This document shows, one piece after another, positions 35,154 to 46,160 of a DNA stretch of 64,000 nucleotides. A model generated the notes under the pieces. The model searched no databases, was not told where the DNA came from, and saw nothing but the letters and a program-made list of their open reading frames with translations. Source of the stretch: Panulirus ornatus (Eukaryota > Arthropoda > Malacostraca > Decapoda > Palinuridae); NCBI RefSeq assembly GCF_036320965.1, contig NC_092225.1, forward strand, positions 60,404,108-60,468,107. Direction: 5' to 3'. Every line of letters begins with the position of its first letter. Position 1 is the stretch's first letter. A program made the position numbers and the translations under genes.

Positions 35154-35479
35154 GCCCTATTGCCACATCATGTCTTGGGCCTCCCTCCTCCTTTCGCTCG
35201 AACTCCACGCGCGTGTTCTTCATCCCCGTGGGTAATTGACGTATCGACTCAGGTCGTGAGGGATTGCGGTGTTATTACGATTCCTATCATCGCTTGGTGA
35301 CCTCGTATCACCGGAGCCTCCTGAGCGCCCGGTGTGAGAGAGGTTGTGGCGGGGGTGCGTGGCGGCCGGCGCTCAAACTCTCGGCGCGGGAGAGCGGTTG
35401 ACTGTGTGCCACGGTGAGGCGGGGATGACGGGCAGCTCAATGTGGGAATGCGAGTATCGTATGGCAAGGCGTTTGTGGG

Positions 35480-35571
<92 letters not shown>

Positions 35572-36000
35572 AGTTGAGGGAGAATGCACCCATCGCACGA
35601 CCTAATCTACGGTGACGTGACAGTGTGGTGGGATGTGGTAGTATGCGCGAGTGTGGCACAAGCCGTACTCAAGTATCATATGAGAGATTCGATGACGGAG
35701 CGATCGCATAACTTCGAAGATTTACCTTAAGAACGTTTATACTCCTGGCCATCTACCACGGTCTGAGGGATTGGCCATTAATGCCAATAACGTGACGGGG
35801 TTGTGAGTAAAGTTGTAAAGTTATCATGCTACTCCTGATTAAGAGCTGTTAAGATCTCGAGAGTTATATAATCAGTCGCGGGAAGTATAATGCTTTAAGC
35901 CTAATGAAGCTGACTTGATTTCCAATCAGAGTTCTTTGGATGTTCGTAGATCGTTGGTTACCAGTTATACACATTAGCTTCATGATTTTAAAGTGTTTTT
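35153..36000. other. Unclassified sequence with a (GA)n tract
   Basis: A perfect (GA)n microsatellite at 35481-35567. The flanks at 35320-35450 are relatively GC-rich. No gene recognised. Confidence 0.6.

Positions 36001-36064
<64 letters not shown>
36001..36064. repeat. (GT)n microsatellite
   Basis: A perfect GT tract of about 60 bp. Confidence 0.97.
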
Positions 36065-36065
<1 letters not shown>

Positions 36066-36220
36066 ATTCGACTAAAAATACACACATGTACTATTCTACG
36101 TAATACAGAATTGGGAGGTCATGATGGTCACTAGTTCACTAATCACAGAAGAGCTTGAGGTCAAGATGGGTTGAATATATCCACACTTTGGATAAGCATA
36201 TGTGTGAGCTTCATCTACAT

Positions 36221-36524
36221 CAGGGGTTCCCAGCCTTTTCGTTCCTCTCTACCCCTTGTGCATTCTGACAGGCTCCCATGTACCCCCCAAAAAATTAAGA
36301 ATCAAAAATTGATAAAATATTAATTTACGTTATTTCATTATGAAATCTGTAATTTTATACTGATTTGTAAAGAGTGTTCTACATTGCTTATGTTCGACTT
36401 TACTCATGGTGTACACTGTACAGCAATGTTCACCATGGTTGTACTCTCAGACCCCTACGTATGTAGCCCTGAGAAACGCAAATGTACCCCTGGGTGTACA
36501 GGTATCCCAGGCTGGGAACACCTG
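36221..36524. mobile_element. Non-autonomous hAT-type element (MITE), 304 bp
   Basis: The 16-bp terminal inverted repeats are CAGGGGTTCCCAGCCT on the left and, reverse-complemented from the right, CAGGTGTTCCCAGCCT, with one mismatch. The flanks ATCTACAT (36213-36220) and ATCTAGAT (36525-36532) are an 8-bp target-site duplication with one mismatch, the size expected for hAT transposons. Subterminal CTACCCCTTG and the complementary GTACCCCTGG-type repeats are also hAT-like. There is no coding sequence, so it would need a transposase in trans. Confidence 0.88.
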
Positions 36525-36532
36525 ATCTAGAT

Positions 36533-36699
36533 GGACAAGATGACAGATATATAGGGATGTTTAAAGAGTATATAGCATGGTTTATACGTAATGCACTTGG
36601 TTGTTCATTAAGTCATGAACAGTTACAGTAATACAGTAGATGACATACCTCATAGCTTAAAGAAAACTGAGCTGTTCACTTGCATAGCTATGCATTTCT
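36533..36699. other. Unclassified sequence
   Basis: Short spacer between the hAT element and the RT fossil. Nothing recognised. Confidence 0.5.
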
Positions 36700-37380
36700 T
36701 AGTGGATTAGTTAAAGTGTTCACAACGGCAGGTACAAGACTGATTTATATTTGTCTGTACGATCTCTGATTGGAACAAGTCGATCGTGATGATGAACTGC
36801 GGTCAGTGGTGCTGAGGCGTCAAAGTGGTGGGTGACAGGAGAGATTGTCAGTAGTTTATTGCCAAACTGCCGTATGAGCTGCCGGCGTTGGTAGAAGAGA
36901 GGCGGATAATTTCAGTAAGGTGAGGGTCTCTTGGTATTATGTGTGCAAGAAAGACGTAGGATGAAGATCTTGCATGCCCTTTACTGCACTCTTTCTAGGT
37001 GGCCTCTCTGTGTAGCTGTTAGTGAGGAGGACCAGGTTGGGGAGTTGTAGAAGAGCTTCGGTATAATGAAGGTGGTCTGGACATTCCTGAGCTCAGATGG
37101 TGTCCGCCGAGTGATTTCAGTCGAAGGAGAAGGTACAGACGGTATGAGGAAGATTTGATGATAGTGCTAACATGGTCCTTCCAGTTAAAACCGTCGTCTA
37201 TAGTGACACCAAGAATGCAGAGGTCTCTGACAACCCGGAGGATATCAGGGCCTGGTGTTTTGTCGGGGGTCGTCTGCACGTAGTATTGTTCTCCAGGTAG
37301 GAAGAAGGTACAGTGGATTCTTCATGAGTAGGACTGTCCTCGACGATGTTATACTTTTCACTGGCCTCCTTCGGCCTTGA
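36700..37380 (-). pseudogene. Jockey/CR1-type LINE fossil, C-terminal part of RT
   Basis: On the minus strand the frame at 37279-37019 reads TTPDKTPGPDILRVVRDLCI, then LGVTIDDGFNWKDHVSTIIK and SSSYRLYLLLRLKSLG. This is the late-RT LGVTID...W..H...I......L..L region of Jockey/CR1-type LINEs. Continuing in shifted frames, 37080-36800 still resembles LRNVQTTFII, NSPTWSS and HLERVQ. It has frameshifts and no catalytic core, so it is a dead fragment. It ends near the (CA)n tract that marks the edge of the 7-kb duplication. Confidence 0.75.
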
Positions 37381-37382
37381 GA

Positions 37383-37384
<2 letters not shown>

Positions 37385-37429
<45 letters not shown>

Positions 37430-37436
37430 CACACAC
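37385..37436. repeat. (CA)n microsatellite at the duplication edge
   Basis: A CA tract with a G interruption. Its twin, 44380-44430, sits at the junction between the two duplication units. Confidence 0.97.
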
Positions 37437-38250
37437 AATGTCTCATTTTTTTTCCTCTCTCTTTGCATAACAATTCTTTTGTTTGATTAATCGAGACCTT
37501 TTTACTATGCCTTTGTTCGAAAATGGAAGAGACCTGTAGGGGAATCTCGAAATTGGTTTCGTGTATGGTGGGATGGATCACCAGTCATATGGATCGAAAG
37601 TAATGGATTTCATATAGAATACATTCGTGTTGCCGCTACTCCCATAAATGTTGGAGTACACAAAGACGAACCTTCAGGTCCACTAACTTACAAGGAAATG
37701 GTGTTCGCTTAGGAGGAGTAAATGATCGTAGATGAATTGATCCTCGTTACCAACTGGCGTATAAATGCTGAGGCTAATCTGGGAGAAGGAATGACTAGAA
37801 AAAAAACTATATATGGTAGACATAATTTTGGCTGAGAGATATCGTCCCATAACCATGGGTGATGACGTTTAATTCCTTAAAGTAAACATCACCGTTCATT
37901 CACAGGTGTTTGTGTACTTCTTCATCACATCTGTTGCCTGCGGCTCCAGGAACTGCGTTTATTCTTCTAGGTTACAGGAAGTTAAGTTCAACGGTGACTC
38001 CCCATGGCTCATGCAGAACATGGCTTCGAGTGACCGCCTTACCACAACCTCACGCAAAAACCTAAACATGTTGCCTTTTAACAGTTTACTTCTGGTCGTT
38101 CTCAGCTAACTGAAAAGCGATGTGATAACCTATTCTAAAACAGGCAGGCCCAAATGTATCTACGAGTGCGCGCGCTGACACACACACACATACATAGGTA
38201 ATAGATACATACGCAATTTCATACATAGATACATACATATGATGAATGGT
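37437..38250. other. Unclassified sequence (repeated at 44432-45245)
   Basis: No gene recognised. A 67-residue frame at 37906-38109 recurs in the second unit only because of the duplication. Confidence 0.5.
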
Positions 38251-38261
38251 AAAGGAAACAT

Positions 38262-38575
38262 ACTATTTGCTAGCGAATATTAAGATTACATTTAGGTATT
38301 TGGACAAGCAAATATTCAGCCAGCAGTTCACTTCGTACATGAAGCCAAAAGTAAAATATGTTTCTCAGGTTTGGTCACCGAACATAAAACAGCACAAAGA
38401 ATTAATGAAGAAGGTCCCGAGGAGGACAGGAAACGACAGTGCCCGAATTAGGAGAGCAGAATTACAGCGAGAGGTTAGAGGCCATAGATTTACCCATCAT
38501 GGAAGAGAGAAGAGAAAGTAAGGGGTGAGATGATAAAAGTTTTCAGGTTTATATAAAATTCTACAACGTCAACAG
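38262..38575 (+). pseudogene. CR1/Jockey-type LINE fossil, RT C-terminus (first duplicate)
   Basis: The plus frame encodes ANIKITFRYLDKQIFSQQFT, SYMKPKVKYVSQVWSPNIKQ and HKELMKKVPRR. This matches the ITRTF..LD...F..LF....RP.LEY...VW.P......LEKVQRR motif near the end of CR1/Jockey-type RTs. A further EERREK...GEMIKVFRF phrase after 38505 matches the next conserved block in shifted frames. It is short, frameshifted and non-functional. The recurrent Q-R-R-A block is altered to RRTGND. Confidence 0.75.
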
Positions 38576-38825
38576 TGAACATTCCTTTGAAAGATGCTGG
38601 GATAGAGCAACCAATCAAGGATACACGAATACACATGATACGTAACAGTAACCTGGGGAACGTGTGCCGTGCTGCGATCTTATGTAGGAGCTGCTTCGCT
38701 CAGCTCTGACACTCTGGCATTTGAGTGTGGCCGGAGTAAGTCCGCTCACATGCCCACAGGGTCACTGTGACTAGGGTCTGAAGTTTACCTTCCCTCCGTT
38801 AAGGCCAAGTACCCATTTATAGACT

Positions 38826-38908
38826 ATAACTCTAAATGGGCTACAGAGGCGCAGTGATTAGCTCAGCCGACTATGAATCAAGTACGGGCTCGAATCCCAG
38901 GCTTGGGG
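38826..38908 (+). mobile_element. tRNA-derived SINE head (first duplicate)
   Basis: Box A TAGCTCAGCCG matches the consensus exactly, and box B GGCTCGAATCC has one mismatch about 30 bp further on, followed by CAGGCTTGGG. The flanks do not fold into an acceptor stem, so this is a SINE head and not a tRNA gene. The duplicate is at about 45821-45903. Confidence 0.65.
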
Positions 38909-39084
38909 GTGTGTTCACAACCATTCCAGCTGTTCATCCTTCCTTTCTGGGGTTGGTAGATGTACGGGAACCTGGCCTAGGTTGAGGTACCTACACAGTG
39001 TATGTAAGATTTAAGAGATGGCCATGAGTAAAGGCATTCACTTGCTCGTTCCTCCACTTAGAATCAGCAGCTGGGTTGGCTGTT

Positions 39085-39165
39085 GGCTGACAGTCAACAC
39101 CAGCACTCGAACCCAGGGTCTACAGATCCGCTGTTGGTGACACTAACCTCTGTGCTCTGGAGGAT
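39085..39165 (-). mobile_element. Second tRNA-like SINE head, opposite strand (first duplicate)
   Basis: On the minus strand, AGAGGTTAGTGTCACC resembles box A weakly and GGTTCGAGTGC resembles box B with one mismatch. It is inverted relative to the head at 38826. The duplicate lies at about 46080-46160. Confidence 0.5.
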
Positions 39166-39992
39166 CCGATACAGATAAACGATACGTAGAGGCATTTAGA
39201 AGAATGGTCCCATCGAGAAAACACTTGCCTTCATCATTACGACACGAATCAGGTTATCAAGAATCGAAAAAGGAAGCAATTTCTTAATTACTTTCCATCA
39301 CCTGGCTTTACTAATGCGTCCGGGTATAACGGATACATCTGAGAACCATAAACAATGCTGGTACTCGGCTCTATCACTGTTCAGTCGACCATGCTATTCT
39401 TTTATGGGCTCCTCTCCCTAAAGTCTCCCTCCTACTCGTCTTCTTTCCTCTCAACTCACTCTTCAGTCCCTAGGTCCTTTTGCCTCCATTTTTTTCTTTC
39501 CCTTCCTCCCTTTTCCTACGCTCGATATGCCTCATTATTCCACCTCCCTCTGGCACCTGACATCAGCGGAGATGGCGTACAATTTTCATCTTAAGCAATG
39601 ACAGTGATGCTCGAGTGATGACAACAATCACTTAAGGACTCGCCAGCGAAAGTGATTCTAACTGCTGGTTGCTGAGGAATGTTAACTTGGTCGGAGGAAT
39701 GTAATTCTATTGCAAGACGTCAGTTCTCAAGACGAATTCAGTGTCACGAGGGAACTCATGGTGGCAAGAAGGCCATAAATATCCACTCATGGCTTTGAAA
39801 GTTCCTCGATACTTTTGTTACTTGTTTTTCATCTACGAATGTAATTTGTGACTGCGTACCCTCATGTGCTGTGTGAACATTTAAGAAGAAATATTATACC
39901 CTGTGCTAAATGGCATCTGTTTGCCTCCAGTGTGTCTCCAGCCAACCAACAGGTGGTGAAATAGGAGATTGGTTGAATTACATATATAAACA
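39166..39992. other. Unclassified sequence (repeated at 46161-46995)
   Basis: No gene recognised. The 79-residue frame at 39355-39594 is pyrimidine-rich DNA without a recognisable domain. Confidence 0.5.
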
Positions 39993-39998
39993 TATATA

Positions 39999-40070
<72 letters not shown>
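39993..40070. repeat. (TA)n microsatellite
   Basis: A TA tract bordering the 5' end of SINE-w copy 5. The twin tract is 46996-47068. Confidence 0.97.
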
Positions 40071-40073
<3 letters not shown>

Positions 40074-40288
40074 ATGGAGAAAGAACACTTCCCGTGTATT
40101 TGCTGCGTGCCGTAAAGACGACTGAAAGGGGAGGGAGCGGGGTCTGGAAATCCTCCCCTCCAGTGTTTACTTTTCCAAATTAAGGAACAGAGAAAGGGGC
40201 CAAGTGAGGATTTTCCCTCTTAGGTTCAGTCCTTTGTTCTTAACGCTACCTCGTTATCGCGGGAAATGGCGAATATGTATAAAAAAAA
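40071..40288 (+). mobile_element. SINE-w copy 5 (first duplicate)
   Basis: A diverged full-length copy beginning CCATGGAGAAAGAACACTTC. The tail is CGCTACCTCGTTATCGCGGG then AAATGGCGAATATG and a short A-run, followed by ATTC repeats. Confidence 0.85.
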
Positions 40289-40321
40289 TTATGTATTCAT
40301 TTATTCATTTATTCATTATAC

Positions 40322-40471
40322 TTATCGCTGTCTCACGTGTTAGCGAGGTAGCACAAGGAAACAGACGACGAATGAGCCAACCCACCCACATACACATATA
40401 TATACATAAACGCCCACACACGCACATATACATACATACACATTTCAACGTATACATACATATACATACAC

Positions 40472-40545
<74 letters not shown>

Positions 40546-40850
40546 GAACCTATTCATACATGCTGCCTTCATCCATTTCTGTCACCATCCCGCCACACAT
40601 GAAATAGCATCCTCCCTTCCCTCCTCCAGAGAGGTAGCGCCAGGAAAAGATGAAAAACGCCACATTCGTTCACACTCAGTCTCTAGCTGTCATGTGTAAT
40701 GCACCAAAACCACAGCTCCCTTTTCACATCCAAGCCCCACAGACCTTTCCATGGTTTACCCCCAGACCCTTCACATGGCCTGGTTCAATCCGCTGACAGC
40801 ACGTCGACCCCAGTATACCACATCGTTCCAATTTACTGTACTCCTAGCTA
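40322..40850 (-). mobile_element. LINE-1w copy I, long 3' UTR with internal (TA)n (first duplicate)
   Basis: Minus strand. A diverged tail (GCTACCTCGCTAACACGTGA when reverse-complemented), TG/TA-rich UTR interrupted by a (TA)n tract at 40470-40540, the proximal GCGCTACCTCTC motif at about 40630, and the UTR phrase GACAGCTAGAGACTGAGTGT. It is truncated 5' just before the end of the ORF. Its tail faces the tail of SINE-w copy 5. Confidence 0.87.
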
Positions 40851-40989
40851 CGTCTCTTCGTTGTATATAAACTGACTTATATTTCTTTCTTGTATTTACC
40901 CTGATGATGTGATTATTACACGAAAGCACACTTAGGAACTTGTGTTTCGTTTTCCCCGTGAACTATAGGAATATATATATATATTTTAT

Positions 40990-41556
40990 CTTTTTTATTA
41001 TACTTTGTCGCTGTCTCCCGCGTTTGCGAGGTAGCGCAAGGAAACAGACGAAAGAAATGCCCCCCCCCCCCCCCATACACATGTATATACATACGTTCAC
41101 ACACGCAAATATACATACCTACACAGCTTTCCATGGTTTAACCCCAGACGCTTCACCTGCCTTGATTCAATCCACTGACAGCACGTCAACCCCGGTATAC
41201 CACATCGCTCCAATTCACTCTATTCCTTGCCCTCCTTTCACCCTCCTGCATGTTCAGGCCCCGATCACACAAAATCTTTTTCACTCCATCTTTCCACCTC
41301 CAATTTGGTCTCCCTCTTCTCCTCGTTCCCTCCACCTCCGACACATATATCCTCTTGGTCAATCTTTCCTCACTCATCCTCTCCATGTGCCCAAACCACT
41401 TCGAAACACCCTCTTCTGCTCTCTCAACCACGCTCTTTTTATTTCCACACATCTCTCTTACCCTTACGTTACTCACTCGATCAAACCACCTCACACCACA
41501 CATTGTCCTCAAACATCTCATTTCCAGCACATCCATCCTCCTGCGCACAACTCTAT

Positions 41557-41561
<5 letters not shown>
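40990..41561 (-). mobile_element. LINE-1w copy J, young short-UTR form (first duplicate)
   Basis: Minus strand. The terminal tail starts near 40998, then the short UTR, then the C-terminal ORF piece 41560-41186 with VVRRRMDVLEMRCLRTMCGV, RWFDRVSNVRVREMCGNKKS, KWFGHMERMSEERLTKRIYV and GRPNWRWKDGVKK. The 5' truncation is at a TA tract. The twin copy is 48111-48682. Confidence 0.9.
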
Positions 41562-41614
<53 letters not shown>

Positions 41615-41644
41615 ATATATATATATTCTTTTAAAATCCTCATT

Positions 41645-41795
41645 ATTTTTTTTTTTTTTTTTTTTTTTTTTCCAAAAGGAACAGAGAACGGGGCCAGGTA
41701 AGGATATTCCCTCAAAGGCCCATTCCTCTGTTCTTAACGCTACCTCGCTAATGCAGGAAATGGCGAATAGTTTAAAAAAAAAAAAAAAAAAAAAA
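41645..41795 (+). mobile_element. SINE-w copy 6, 5'-truncated (first duplicate)
   Basis: Starts at an expanded T-run (about 27 T) and CCAAAAGGAACAGAGAACGG, and ends with CGCTACCTCGCTAATGCAGG then AAATGGCGAATAG and poly(A). Confidence 0.85.
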
Positions 41796-41849
41796 TAATA
41801 TAATAATATATATATATTTTAATATTATAATAATATATATATAAATATA

Positions 41850-43100
41850 AATGTAGTAGCTTTTAAAGGATCGGAGAAGGCATAGATAGGTTGATAGAGA
41901 TGCTCTGGGGAAGGTTTAAGAATAAGGTTTGGGGAGAATTGTTAGAGCATGAAAGTTTTATCGGGGATTAAGGCATGTGTAGGTAGGAAGAGGGAAAGTG
42001 TTGGTTTCAGTGAATGTGGTTTTGCGGCAGGGTGTGTGTGTCCCCAGGTTTTTTTAATTTTTTTATGGAGGGGGTTTGTTAGGGAGGAAAATGAAAGATT
42101 TGGGAAAAGGGGGGCAAGTATGAAGTCTTTTGGGGTTGAGAGAGCTTGGGAAGTGGTCGTTGTTGTTCGCTGATGAACAGCGCGGGTGGTTTGATTCATG
42201 TGAAAACGCAAAAGCTGGTGACTGATTTTTGGTAAAGTGGGGGGAGAAGAAATTTAAAGAGTAAAGGAAAAAGGGAAAAGGGTTTTTAGGAAATTTGGGT
42301 TGGGGGTCAAGCTTTGGGGAGGTGAGTTTGAAGGAAAAAACTGGAGGAAGTGAAGTGTTTGATATTGGGGGGATCTGTCAGCGGATAAACCCAGGAAGGG
42401 GAAGTGGATCATGGGGTGGGGGGGGGGCAAAAAATTTGGGGCCTTTGAAAAATGTGGGGAAGTCGAGAACATTACTCGGAAAGCAAAAAGGGGTATGTTT
42501 GAAGGAATAGGGTTCCAACAATGCGTAGGTTTTGCGGGGCGGGGGTAGGGATAGAGTTTGCGAGGGGAGGATGTGTGGAAATGAGATGTTTGAGGAAATG
42601 TGGGGGTGTGGGGTGGTTTGATCGAGAAGTAAGAAAGGGGTAAGAGAGATGTGGGAAAAAAAAGCGGGTTGAGAGAGCAACGAGGGTGTTTTGAAAGGTT
42701 TTGGCCATGGAGAAAGAGTGAGAAAGTTGCCCAAGAGGTTTAAATTTTCGGGGGGTGGAGGGAACAGGAGAAGAGGGGACCAAATTGAGGTGGAAAAGAT
42801 GGAGTGAAAAAGTTTTGTGTGACGGGCCTGAACATGCAGGGGGTGAAAGGGGGAAAGGGAATAGAGTGTTGGAGCGATGGGTATACAGGGTTTTTTGAGT
42901 CTGTAGTGGATGATAAGGCGTGAAGCGGGGGGGGTAAACCAGGAAACTGTTAGGTATGTATATTTGCGGTGTGGATGTGTGTAGTACAGGTTGGGGGGGG
43001 GGGCCATTTCTTTCGTCTTTTTCCTTTTGGCTACCCTCGCAAACGGGGGAGACAGCGACAAAGTAAAAAAAAAAGAAAAAAAAAAAAAAAAAAAAAAATA
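41850..43100 (+). pseudogene. LINE-1w copy K, first duplicate, riddled with small indels
   Basis: Corresponds base for base to 48985-50302, but with numerous one- and few-base losses and gains concentrated in homopolymers. Examples are the G-run near 42413-42430, TTTTTTAATTTTTTTATGG near 42050 and TTGAGGAAATG near 42590. No frame stays open for more than a few tens of codons. The pattern resembles uncorrected long-read consensus more than biological decay, since the adjoining 4.5 kb of the same duplicate is nearly error-free. Confidence 0.85.
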
Positions 43101-43148
43101 TATTATATGGCATGAGAAGATTCATTCTAAATCTTGCCTTCAGAAAAA

Positions 43149-43745
43149 GGAAACCCCGGAAGTGGAGGGATTCCAGGGTGGGTGGGGGGGCGGGTTTTAA
43201 AGGGGATTGTAAATTGGGGAAAAGATAGGTTTTTATCGGGGGAGGGCAAAAATGAAATGTTTGGGGGTATAGTAGTTACACGGGTTTAAGAGGGGTGTGC
43301 AGAGGAAGATATGAAATGTTTGGGGACAATATGTGCTGTAAGGTATTGCAAGGTGTTTGACAAGTAGGTAATAAAAGGTTAAGAGAGAGATGTGTAATAA
43401 AAAGGGTGAAGAGGGTGTTTGAAATGGAACAGACAAAGAAGGCATTGCAAAAGTGGAGAGGACTATTTGGAGGAAGGAAACGAGATTGGAAGGTAAAGAT
43501 GGATTAAAAAAAAATTTTTAATGGGGCCCGAGGTCTGAAAATCGGGGGGGTGTAAGGAAAGAACGGGAGATAGCACTCGAGCGATATTTAAATTGGGCAA
43601 TGTGCTATCAGTGGACTGAATGGTGCATTTAAGCAGCAGGGTTTAAAACCCCAGAAAGGTCAGCGGGCCCGGCCCGGCATAGAAGATGGGCTGCGGGTTT
43701 TAATACTTTATAAAGACGGCTTTTAATAAATTGAGCGAGAGGCAA
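43149..43745 (+). pseudogene. Old LINE-1w-related copy L, noisy first duplicate
   Basis: The counterpart of 50353-50985 with extra small indels. The phrases GAAGATATGAAATGTTTG and GACAATATGTGCTGTAAGGT identify it as a decayed LINE C-terminal region. Confidence 0.7.
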
Positions 43746-44375
43746 ATTTTCCGTCCCCACCCGGATCTAAATCAGGGAAAAACGCAAATTCGTCTTAGTT
43801 AAGACTTCACGACTGCGATTTCCAAAGGCTACCCCCTAACGGTCCTAGACACACCAGACACAAACCCATGAAAAACTGCACTCTCCAGACAAAACGAGTT
43901 TTCACTTTTTTGTCTGGGCATGGCAGCATCCAGATCTTTAGAATTTTAAATAGTGATTCAAGATATCTCAGTACACTCAGCCCCAAAAAGCAAATGTACA
44001 CACAATAAAAAATCATTCGGCATCCCTTTAAAGATCTGACAGAAAATGACACATTTCGGAAAATTTTGAGAGAGAAAAAACAACTTAGTACGGGGCATGG
44101 TGGGGAACCCCCGGCGTTCGAGATGCCAAATTTCTCTGTACCTTGGACTGGTATACCATCTTCAGTGGCTCTACGTGCAAAAAGGTTCGGAACCAATTAG
44201 TTTTTTACGTACAAACCCACAAAATTTTGTGCACAATAACGCCATAGTAATACGATTCTTCCCACCATCAAAAGCAGCACAAAGATTAGAAAAAACATAA
44301 GGGTTGACAGGTCATGTGCTAGGCTGGTTAATTGCTTTAAGAAAAATAAAAAGTTTTTAGCAGAAGTTTTTTTAC

Positions 44376-44378
<3 letters not shown>
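43746..44378. other. Unclassified sequence, noisy duplicate of 50986-51643
   Basis: No gene recognised. The 129-residue minus-strand frame at 43807-44196 exists only in this noisy copy and is absent from the clean duplicate, so it is an artefact. Confidence 0.6.
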
Positions 44379-44379
<1 letters not shown>

Positions 44380-44423
<44 letters not shown>

Positions 44424-44430
44424 CACACAC
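44380..44430. repeat. (CA)n microsatellite at the unit junction
   Basis: The twin of 37385-37436. The base composition switches from unit 1's right end to unit 2's left end exactly here. Confidence 0.97.
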
Positions 44431-45256
44431 AATGTCTCATTTTTTTTTCCTCTCTCTTTGCATAACAATTCTTTTGTTTGATTAATCGAGACCTTTTTAC
44501 TATGCCTTTGTTCGAAAATGGAAGAGACCTGTAGGGGAATCTCGAAATTGGTTTCGTGTATGGTGGGATGGATCACCAGTCATATGGATCGAAAGTAATG
44601 GATTTCATATAGAATACATTCGTGTTGCCGCTACTCCCATAAATGTTGGAGTACACAAAGACGAACCTTCAGGTCCACTAACTTACAAGGAAATGGTGTT
44701 CGCTTAGGAGGAGTAAATGATCGTAGATGAATTGATCCTCGTTACCAACTGGCGTATAAATGCTGAGGCTAATCTGGGAGAAGGAATGACTAGAAAAAAA
44801 ACTATATATGGTAGACATAATTTTGGCTGAGAGATATCGTCCCATAACCATGGGTGATGACGTTTAATTCCTTAAAGTAAACATCACCGTTCATTCACAG
44901 GTGTTTGTGTACTTCTTCATCACATCTGTTGCCTGCGGCTCCAGGAACTGCGTTTATTCTTCTAGGTTACAGGAAGTTAAGTTCAACGGTGACTCCCCAT
45001 GGCTCATGCAGAACATGGCTTCGAGTGACCGCCTTACCACAACCTCACGCAAAAACCTAAACATGTTGCCTTTTAACAGTTTACTTCTGGTCGTTCTCAG
45101 CTAACTGAAAAGCGATGTGATAACCTATTCTAAAACAGGCAGGCCCAAATGTATCTACGAGTGCGCGCGCTGACACACACACACATACATAGGTAATAGA
45201 TACATACGCAATTTCATACATAGATACATACATATGATGAATGGTAAAGGAAACAT

Positions 45257-45570
45257 ACTATTTGCTAGCGAATATTAAGATTACATTTAGGTATTTGGAC
45301 AAGCAAATATTCAGCCAGCAGTTCACTTCGTACATGAAGCCAAAAGTAAAATATGTTTCTCAGGTTTGGTCACCGAACATAAAACAGCACAAAGAATTAA
45401 TGAAGAAGGTCCCGAGGAGGACAGGAAACGACAGTGCCCGAATTAGGAGAGCAGAATTACAGCGAGAGGTTAGAGGCCATAGATTTACCCATCATGGAAG
45501 AGAGAAGAGAAAGTAAGGGGTGAGATGATAAAAGTTTTCAGGTTTATATAAAATTCTACAACGTCAACAG
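45257..45570 (+). pseudogene. CR1/Jockey-type LINE fossil, RT C-terminus (second duplicate)
   Basis: Encodes the same residues as 38262-38575, including FRYLDKQIFSQQFTSYMKPK. I saw no difference between the two copies by eye. Confidence 0.75.
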
Positions 45571-45820
45571 TGAACATTCCTTTGAAAGATGCTGGGATAG
45601 AGCAACCAATCAAGGATACACGAATACACATGATACGTAACAGTAACCTGGGGAACGTGTGCCGTGCTGCGATCTTATGTAGGAGCTGCTTCGCTCAGCT
45701 CTGACACTCTGGCATTTGAGTGTGGCCGGAGTAAGTCCGCTCACATGCCCACAGGGTCACTGTGACTAGGGTCTGAAGTTTACCTTCCCTCCGTTAAGGC
45801 CAAGTACCCATTTATAGACT

Positions 45821-46160
45821 ATAACTCTAAATGGGCTACAGAGGCGCAGTGATTAGCTCAGCCGACTATGAATCAAGTACGGGCTCGAATCCCAGGCTTG
45901 GGGGTGTGTTCACAACCATTCCAGCTGTTCATCCTTCCTTTCTGGGGTTGGTAGATGTACGGGAACCTGGCCTAGGTTGAGGTACCTACACAGTGTATGT
46001 AAGATTTAAGAGATGGCCATGAGTAAAGGCATTCACTTGCTCGTTCCTCCACTTAGAATCAGCAGCTGGGTTGGCTGTTGGCTGACAGTCAACACCAGCA
46101 CTCGAACCCAGGGTCTACAGATCCGCTGTTGGTGACACTAACCTCTGTGCTCTGGAGGAT
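45821..46160. mobile_element. Pair of tRNA-like SINE heads (second duplicate)
   Basis: Second copy of the plus-strand head (about 45821-45903) and the inverted head (about 46080-46160) described at 38826 and 39085. Confidence 0.6.

Larger units (their letters stand above)
37385..44378. repeat. First unit of an approximately 7-kb tandem duplication
   Basis: From the (CA)n tract at 37385 onwards the sequence reappears from 44380 at an offset of 6995 bp, with only scattered differences up to about 41800 (for example G/A at 39670 versus 46689 and 39755 versus 46755). The offset grows to about 7120 bp where one TA tract is longer in the second unit. From about 41850 to 44378 this unit matches 48985-51643 only through dense small indels and homopolymer changes. 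Matching landmarks are 38246 and 45241, 39355 and 46350, 41227 and 48349. Confidence 0.93.

Noticed and set aside
36001..36134. Short frame starting MFVDRWLPVIHISF and running through (GT)n
   Set aside because: Openness comes from the GT repeat (Cys-Val run), and nothing resembles a known family.
38826..38908. Possible functional tRNA gene
   Set aside because: Boxes A and B are good, but no acceptor stem closes and no plausible cloverleaf forms, so a SINE head is the better call.
43807..44196. A 129-codon minus-strand frame
   Set aside because: It is absent from the clean duplicate at 51056-51460, so it is created by indels in the noisy copy.
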